Assembly: GCA_002432795.1 (NCBI GenBank)
Contig: DJGU01000108.1
Span: 9,028 to 19,712 of the forward strand
Length of the DNA stretch: 10,685 nucleotides
Source: Anaerolineaceae bacterium UBA5838
GTDB lineage: Bacteria; Chloroflexota; Anaerolineae; Anaerolineales; Anaerolineaceae
Direction of reading: 5' to 3'
Shown: positions 8,059-10,685 of the stretch, in pieces
Position numbering within the stretch: the stretch's first letter is position 1
How the letters are laid out: every line of letters begins with the position of its first letter
Notes under the pieces: generated by a model
What the model was told of the DNA's origin: nothing
Database searches by the model: none
The model's input: the letters and a program-made list of their open reading frames with translations, nothing else
Made by a program: the position numbers and the translations under genes

Positions 8059-8065
8059 ACCTCCT
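8059..8065 (-). promoter_or_regulatory. Ribosome binding site of rpoC, selects the GTG start
   Basis: AGGAGGT on the minus strand is 4 nt before GTG (8054-8052). An out-of-frame ATG at 8058 is only 1 nt from the AGGAGG core and thus badly spaced, while the in-frame ATG at 8039 is 19 nt away. The spacing therefore favours GTG, which also gives the N-terminal length expected for beta'. Confidence 0.85.
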
Positions 8066-8090
8066 GAATTAGACGAGGGATTTAAGACAC

Positions 8091-8118
8091 AAAAAACCGC
8101 CGGAAAATGGTTTTCCAG
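8091..8118 (-). terminator. Terminator-like hairpin with a T-run in the rpoC leader (possible attenuator)
   Basis: On the minus strand CTGGAAAA (8118-8111) can pair with TTTTCCGG (8107-8100, one G-T pair) around a 3-nt loop; CGG and six Ts (8096-8091) follow. A competing stem pairs AAAACC (8114-8109) with GGTTTT (8098-8093) around a 10-nt loop, so the two folds exclude each other. It lies about 40-60 nt after the predicted rpoC transcription start and 37 nt before the GTG. It could be an attenuator, the terminator for kinase-gene transcripts, or chance; the stem is AT-rich and the Ts are offset by 3 nt. Confidence 0.4.
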
Positions 8119-8161
8119 TGTTTCTTAGTTTGTAGATCCGATATAATTCACGCAAATGATT

Positions 8162-8191
8162 ATTATAGCTATAAACCTGCTTATTTGTCAA
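8162..8191 (-). promoter_or_regulatory. Consensus housekeeping promoter of rpoC
   Basis: The minus strand shows TTGACA (8191-8186), an 18-nt spacer and TATAAT (8167-8162): both hexamers are perfect matches to the bacterial sigma-70/sigma-A consensus. Transcription should start near 8155 and give a leader of about 100 nt. The -10 is part of a 10-bp palindrome, TATAGCTATA (8173-8164). A promoter this strong directly before rpoC supports expression independent of rpoB and of the upstream kinase gene. Confidence 0.88.
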
Positions 8192-8220
8192 GGTTTTCGC
8201 ATTAGGTTTTCGCATTAGGT
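8191..8220. repeat. Tandem repeat, 13-bp unit x 2.3
   Basis: The unit AGGTTTTCGCATT occurs at 8191-8203 and 8204-8216 without mismatch, followed by a partial third copy AGGT (8217-8220). The first base of the first unit is the outer base of the rpoC -35 hexamer. The array therefore covers the region where RNA polymerase alpha C-terminal domains or an activator would bind. Confidence 0.9.
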
Positions 8221-8241
8221 AAGAAATATGGTAAGAAATGA
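8218..8241. repeat. Tandem repeat, 12-bp unit x 2
   Basis: GGTAAGAAATAT (8218-8229) is followed by GGTAAGAAATGA (8230-8241), identical in the first ten bases. It overlaps the partial last copy of the 13-bp array by 3 nt and extends the repeated region to within 17 nt of the kinase stop codon. Two different short duplications side by side suggest replication slippage or paired binding sites upstream of the rpoC promoter. Confidence 0.85.
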
Positions 8242-8257
8242 GGGTGTGTGTTTCCTA

Positions 8258-10630
8258 TCAGATCTTGTGTAATGGCAGATCAAGATAAAAGGTGCTTCCT
8301 TCACCCAGCTTACTCTTTACGCTGACGTTTCCACCGTGTTTATCCGCCACCGATTTAACAATCGCCAGCCCCAATCCCTGCCCGCGGTTTTCATATGCCA
8401 GGTCATCATCCACGTGGAAGAAGCGCGTAAACAGCTTGGGCTGATCCAATGGAGCAATGCCTTTGCCATTGTCCTTGACAGCAATGTGCATCCAGCTGGA
8501 GTCGCGCTCGGCACTGATCAACACGCTCTCCCCACGCGGGCTGAACTTTATCGCATTTTCAATCAGATTATAAAGCGCCTGCTGGACCATAACCTGGTCT
8601 GCTGAGATGTAGGGAGTCTTAAGACCGCCGTAGTCCACGTTCAGGCTGATCTTCTTCTGCTGTGCCTGAACGCCCAGAAGCTTGATCGTGTCGTCAATCG
8701 TTTCCTGTATGCTGAAGCTGGTGTAAACCAATAGCCCGTCTCCATCCAACCTTTCAAGGTTCAAGACCTTGTTCACCAGGCGTGTCATCGTATCGATTCC
8801 AGCATCGATTTTCTCGACGTATTTGCGCTGTTCCGTGCTCAGTTTGCCGATATTGGATAAAAGCTTGGTGTGACCTTTCATCAGCCAAAGTGGCGCGCGC
8901 AGATCGTGGCTAATGTTGCTGACAAACTCATTTTTTTGGTTGTTCAATTGTTGCAGCCAACTGGTATCCCGCAGCAAAACCACTTCACCCTGCCGGTCCT
9001 GATCGCCTTCCAATGGAAATCGCAATACATCGTAAGTCTTGTTTCCATCCAACTGAAGTGTCTTTAATTCAGCGCTTTTCTTGTCCTCACTGAGAAAACT
9101 CTTAAGTTTCTCATTGGCAACCCGCACCGCGCCATCCTTTTTCCCGATCAGCGCTTCGCCTTTACTGCTCGCTGCTAAAGCCGCGGTATTGCTGAATTGG
9201 ATCTGACCATCCTTATCCATCACAAGAATTGGGTCCGGGAAAGCATTAAACGCCAGGCTCAGCCATCCCTTATCGTTTTGAACCTTGGAAAATTGCGCTT
9301 TGGTGTTTAAAGCAGCTGAAGCCCGGTATGCCAGCTGCTGGTAGAACTGGATGTCTTCCTGGTCAAACCAATGGTTTTGCTCAAAACCCACCCACAAAAC
9401 CCCCTGCGCGTCTCCACTTCCGCGCAGTTGTAAGGCTGCAATCGATTGCGGATGCGGAGTTCCCGAGGTCAGGCCAAAGTATTGATCCACCTTGAGATCA
9501 CTCAGGATCAACTGGTCCTGATCGCCAATCTTATCGATGATCAACGTATCCAGGTAGGCATAAAGCCGTGTGTTCTCTCCCTGCCCCAGGCGCAGGCGCA
9601 TCTCACCCCGCCGGCTTTCGGGTGATTTATCCAGCAAGATAAGCCGTGCCGATGAGGCATCCCGCGTCAGTGCCGCCCTCAAAATTGAGGAAAGCATCAG
9701 ATCAAAACCTTCTCTCGAATAGTGCGAAGGATCCACCGAAAGCAGCCTTGCCTGGGTGTCATTGCGGGTCTGCAGATTAGCGCGCAGTTTCTCCAGCGCC
9801 ATGAAAAGCGCTTTTTCATTACCGGAAAGCACCGCCGGGGGAATTTGCTGTTCGTATTCCCCTTTGGTCAACTCCTGAATGCGTTCCAACACTCTGTCAA
9901 AAGGATTCGTCGAGGGATGTGCCTTGATGAAATCCTTCGGATGCCAATCAGAATTCAACCAGTAAACAAAAGCCCAAACCATTGCGGAACTGATCAGCAC
10001 TTCTGGTACATGGCTGACCGCCAGGATCAGGATTTGCTCCAAAATCACCAGAACACTGCGTTCGCTGTAGATCAAGGCGTGCGTAAATTGGGTCAGGACG
10101 ATTACCGCAGTGCTTAGCAAAAAAGACCAAACCACTTGCATCACGGTGTGCTGTTTCCAGTCGCTATGCCATAGCGACTTTTCCCGTGCCAATATCCACG
10201 CAAAAGTTATCCCAAGACTCGCATAGAAGAAAATCACCATTGGGTCCTGACCCAGCCGAAAATACTGCACCAATCCTGTGCCAGCTGCGAGGATCACCGC
10301 CGGTAAAGGACCCACCAGCCCAACCGCCAGAAAGACTGGCAGGGCACTCAGGAGCATTACGACAGGCTCAGCAGAATCTCCGTTGAGTGTGAGAAGTTGT
10401 CCATCAAAAGGTCTGAAATTTAGAAAACTGATTGGGAATACCAGTAAAGCCAGGAAAATAAACCACTTGAGTTCCCTCAGTGAGTAACGTATATCCCATT
10501 TCTGCAGCTTCCAGATTGCCAAACCAGTGCCGACTGTGAGCAAGGCTGGCAAAATCCAAAGTATCCCCCGCATTTCAGCAGCGGGCAATTGGAAGGAGGA
10601 ACTTATGAGGGCAAATGCAGGCAGAAACAT
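8258..10630 (-). CDS. Membrane sensor histidine kinase with HAMP-like, GAF and PAS regions, 790 aa
   Basis: The N-terminal part has about seven or eight hydrophobic helices (near 22-40, 56-72, 90-107, 109-125, 131-148, 163-183, 192-207, 209-225). A HAMP-like linker follows (about 243-290), then a GAF-like domain (about 300-445) and a PAS domain (about 457-555). The kinase core has the phospho-acceptor H575 in SNISHDLRAPL, the N box NLIENAIKFSP with N692, the G1 box DNGKGI (720-725), the F box LFTRFF and the G2 box GQGLGLAIVK (750-759). It should autophosphorylate and pass phosphate to a response regulator, but none is encoded in the window. The residue four after the histidine is Ala, not Thr/Asn. 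An in-frame TAG at 10654-10652 limits the start to ATG 10630. The signal sensed is unknown; the N-terminal half matches no family I recognise. Architecture boundaries are estimates by eye. Confidence 0.93.
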   Translation of the reverse strand: MFLPAFALISSSFQLPAAEMRGILWILPALLTVGTGLAIWKLQKWDIRYSLRELKWFIFLALLVFPISFLNFRPFDGQLLTLNGDSAEPVVMLLSALPVFLAVGLVGPLPAVILAAGTGLVQYFRLGQDPMVIFFYASLGITFAWILAREKSLWHSDWKQHTVMQVVWSFLLSTAVIVLTQFTHALIYSERSVLVILEQILILAVSHVPEVLISSAMVWAFVYWLNSDWHPKDFIKAHPSTNPFDRVLERIQELTKGEYEQQIPPAVLSGNEKALFMALEKLRANLQTRNDTQARLLSVDPSHYSREGFDLMLSSILRAALTRDASSARLILLDKSPESRRGEMRLRLGQGENTRLYAYLDTLIIDKIGDQDQLILSDLKVDQYFGLTSGTPHPQSIAALQLRGSGDAQGVLWVGFEQNHWFDQEDIQFYQQLAYRASAALNTKAQFSKVQNDKGWLSLAFNAFPDPILVMDKDGQIQFSNTAALAASSKGEALIGKKDGAVRVANEKLKSFLSEDKKSAELKTLQLDGNKTYDVLRFPLEGDQDRQGEVVLLRDTSWLQQLNNQKNEFVSNISHDLRAPLWLMKGHTKLLSNIGKLSTEQRKYVEKIDAGIDTMTRLVNKVLNLERLDGDGLLVYTSFSIQETIDDTIKLLGVQAQQKKISLNVDYGGLKTPYISADQVMVQQALYNLIENAIKFSPRGESVLISAERDSSWMHIAVKDNGKGIAPLDQPKLFTRFFHVDDDLAYENRGQGLGLAIVKSVADKHGGNVSVKSKLGEGSTFYLDLPLHKI

Positions 10631-10639
10631 ATCGCATAA

Positions 10640-10647
10640 ATTATAGC
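10640..10647 (-). promoter_or_regulatory. Extended -10 promoter of the histidine kinase gene
   Basis: The minus strand reads TGCTATAAT (10648-10640), a perfect TGn extension plus consensus -10 (10645-10640). The best -35-like element is TTGTTA (10670-10665) at a long 19-nt distance, which extended -10 promoters tolerate. Transcription should begin at about 10633-10632, only 2-3 nt before the ATG at 10630. Confidence 0.6.
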
Positions 10648-10685
10648 ATGCCTATTCCTTCACTTAACAATTTTTCAGATGATTT

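Noticed and set aside
8161..8220. Divergent + strand promoter using TATAAA within the rpoC promoter region
   Set aside because: No suitable -35 and no + strand gene downstream; the match arises from the TATAGCTATA palindrome.
8191..8241. CRISPR-like repeats
   Set aside because: The units are only 12-13 bp, directly abutting without spacers, and there are no cas genes.
9722..10117. A 131-codon + strand open frame inside the kinase gene
   Set aside because: Antisense to the HAMP-like and membrane region; reversed hydrophobic codons explain its composition.
1..10685. A new defence, mobile or biosynthetic system
   Set aside because: All sizeable frames are housekeeping or common signalling and envelope genes; no integrase, transposase, terminal repeats, tRNA junction or unknown gene cluster is visible.

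Overview
This is a bacterial chromosome window of middling GC content that holds core housekeeping genes. The split-phylum look of RpoC (a helical insert after the zinc finger, no SI3 insert, a long acidic tail), the GyrA-type topoisomerase subunit without a proper GyrA box, and the SanA-like and HD-domain genes would fit a member of the Chloroflexota, perhaps Anaerolineae. That assignment is an impression from protein style and was not tested by any search.

Layout: on the + strand at the left edge are the 3' end of a SanA/YdcF-type (DUF218) envelope gene (1-522) and, 9 nt later, a small HD-domain phosphohydrolase gene (532-1116); they look like one operon. They converge on three large minus-strand genes. 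Reading in the minus direction from the right edge these are a multi-domain membrane histidine kinase (10630-8258), rpoC for the RNA polymerase beta' subunit (8054-3678), and gyrA (3560-1119). The HD gene and gyrA meet tail to tail with only 2 nt between stop codons.

Regulation is readable in the gaps. The kinase gene has an extended -10 promoter so close to its ATG that the mRNA should be nearly leaderless. rpoC has its own consensus sigma-70-type promoter (TTGACA, 18 nt, TATAAT) with two sets of short tandem repeats directly upstream, and a leader of about 100 nt that can fold into alternative hairpins, one followed by six Ts. rpoC ends at a perfect 15-bp intrinsic terminator, and a gyrA promoter appears to be built into that same terminator sequence.

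Functionally the window couples transcription (RpoC) with DNA topology (GyrA), beside a sensor kinase without a visible response regulator. rpoB is not next to rpoC, which is unusual. I found no mobile element, CRISPR array, RNA gene, toxin-antitoxin or defence system, and no convincing new system. The points worth a second look are regulatory architecture and lineage-specific protein features.
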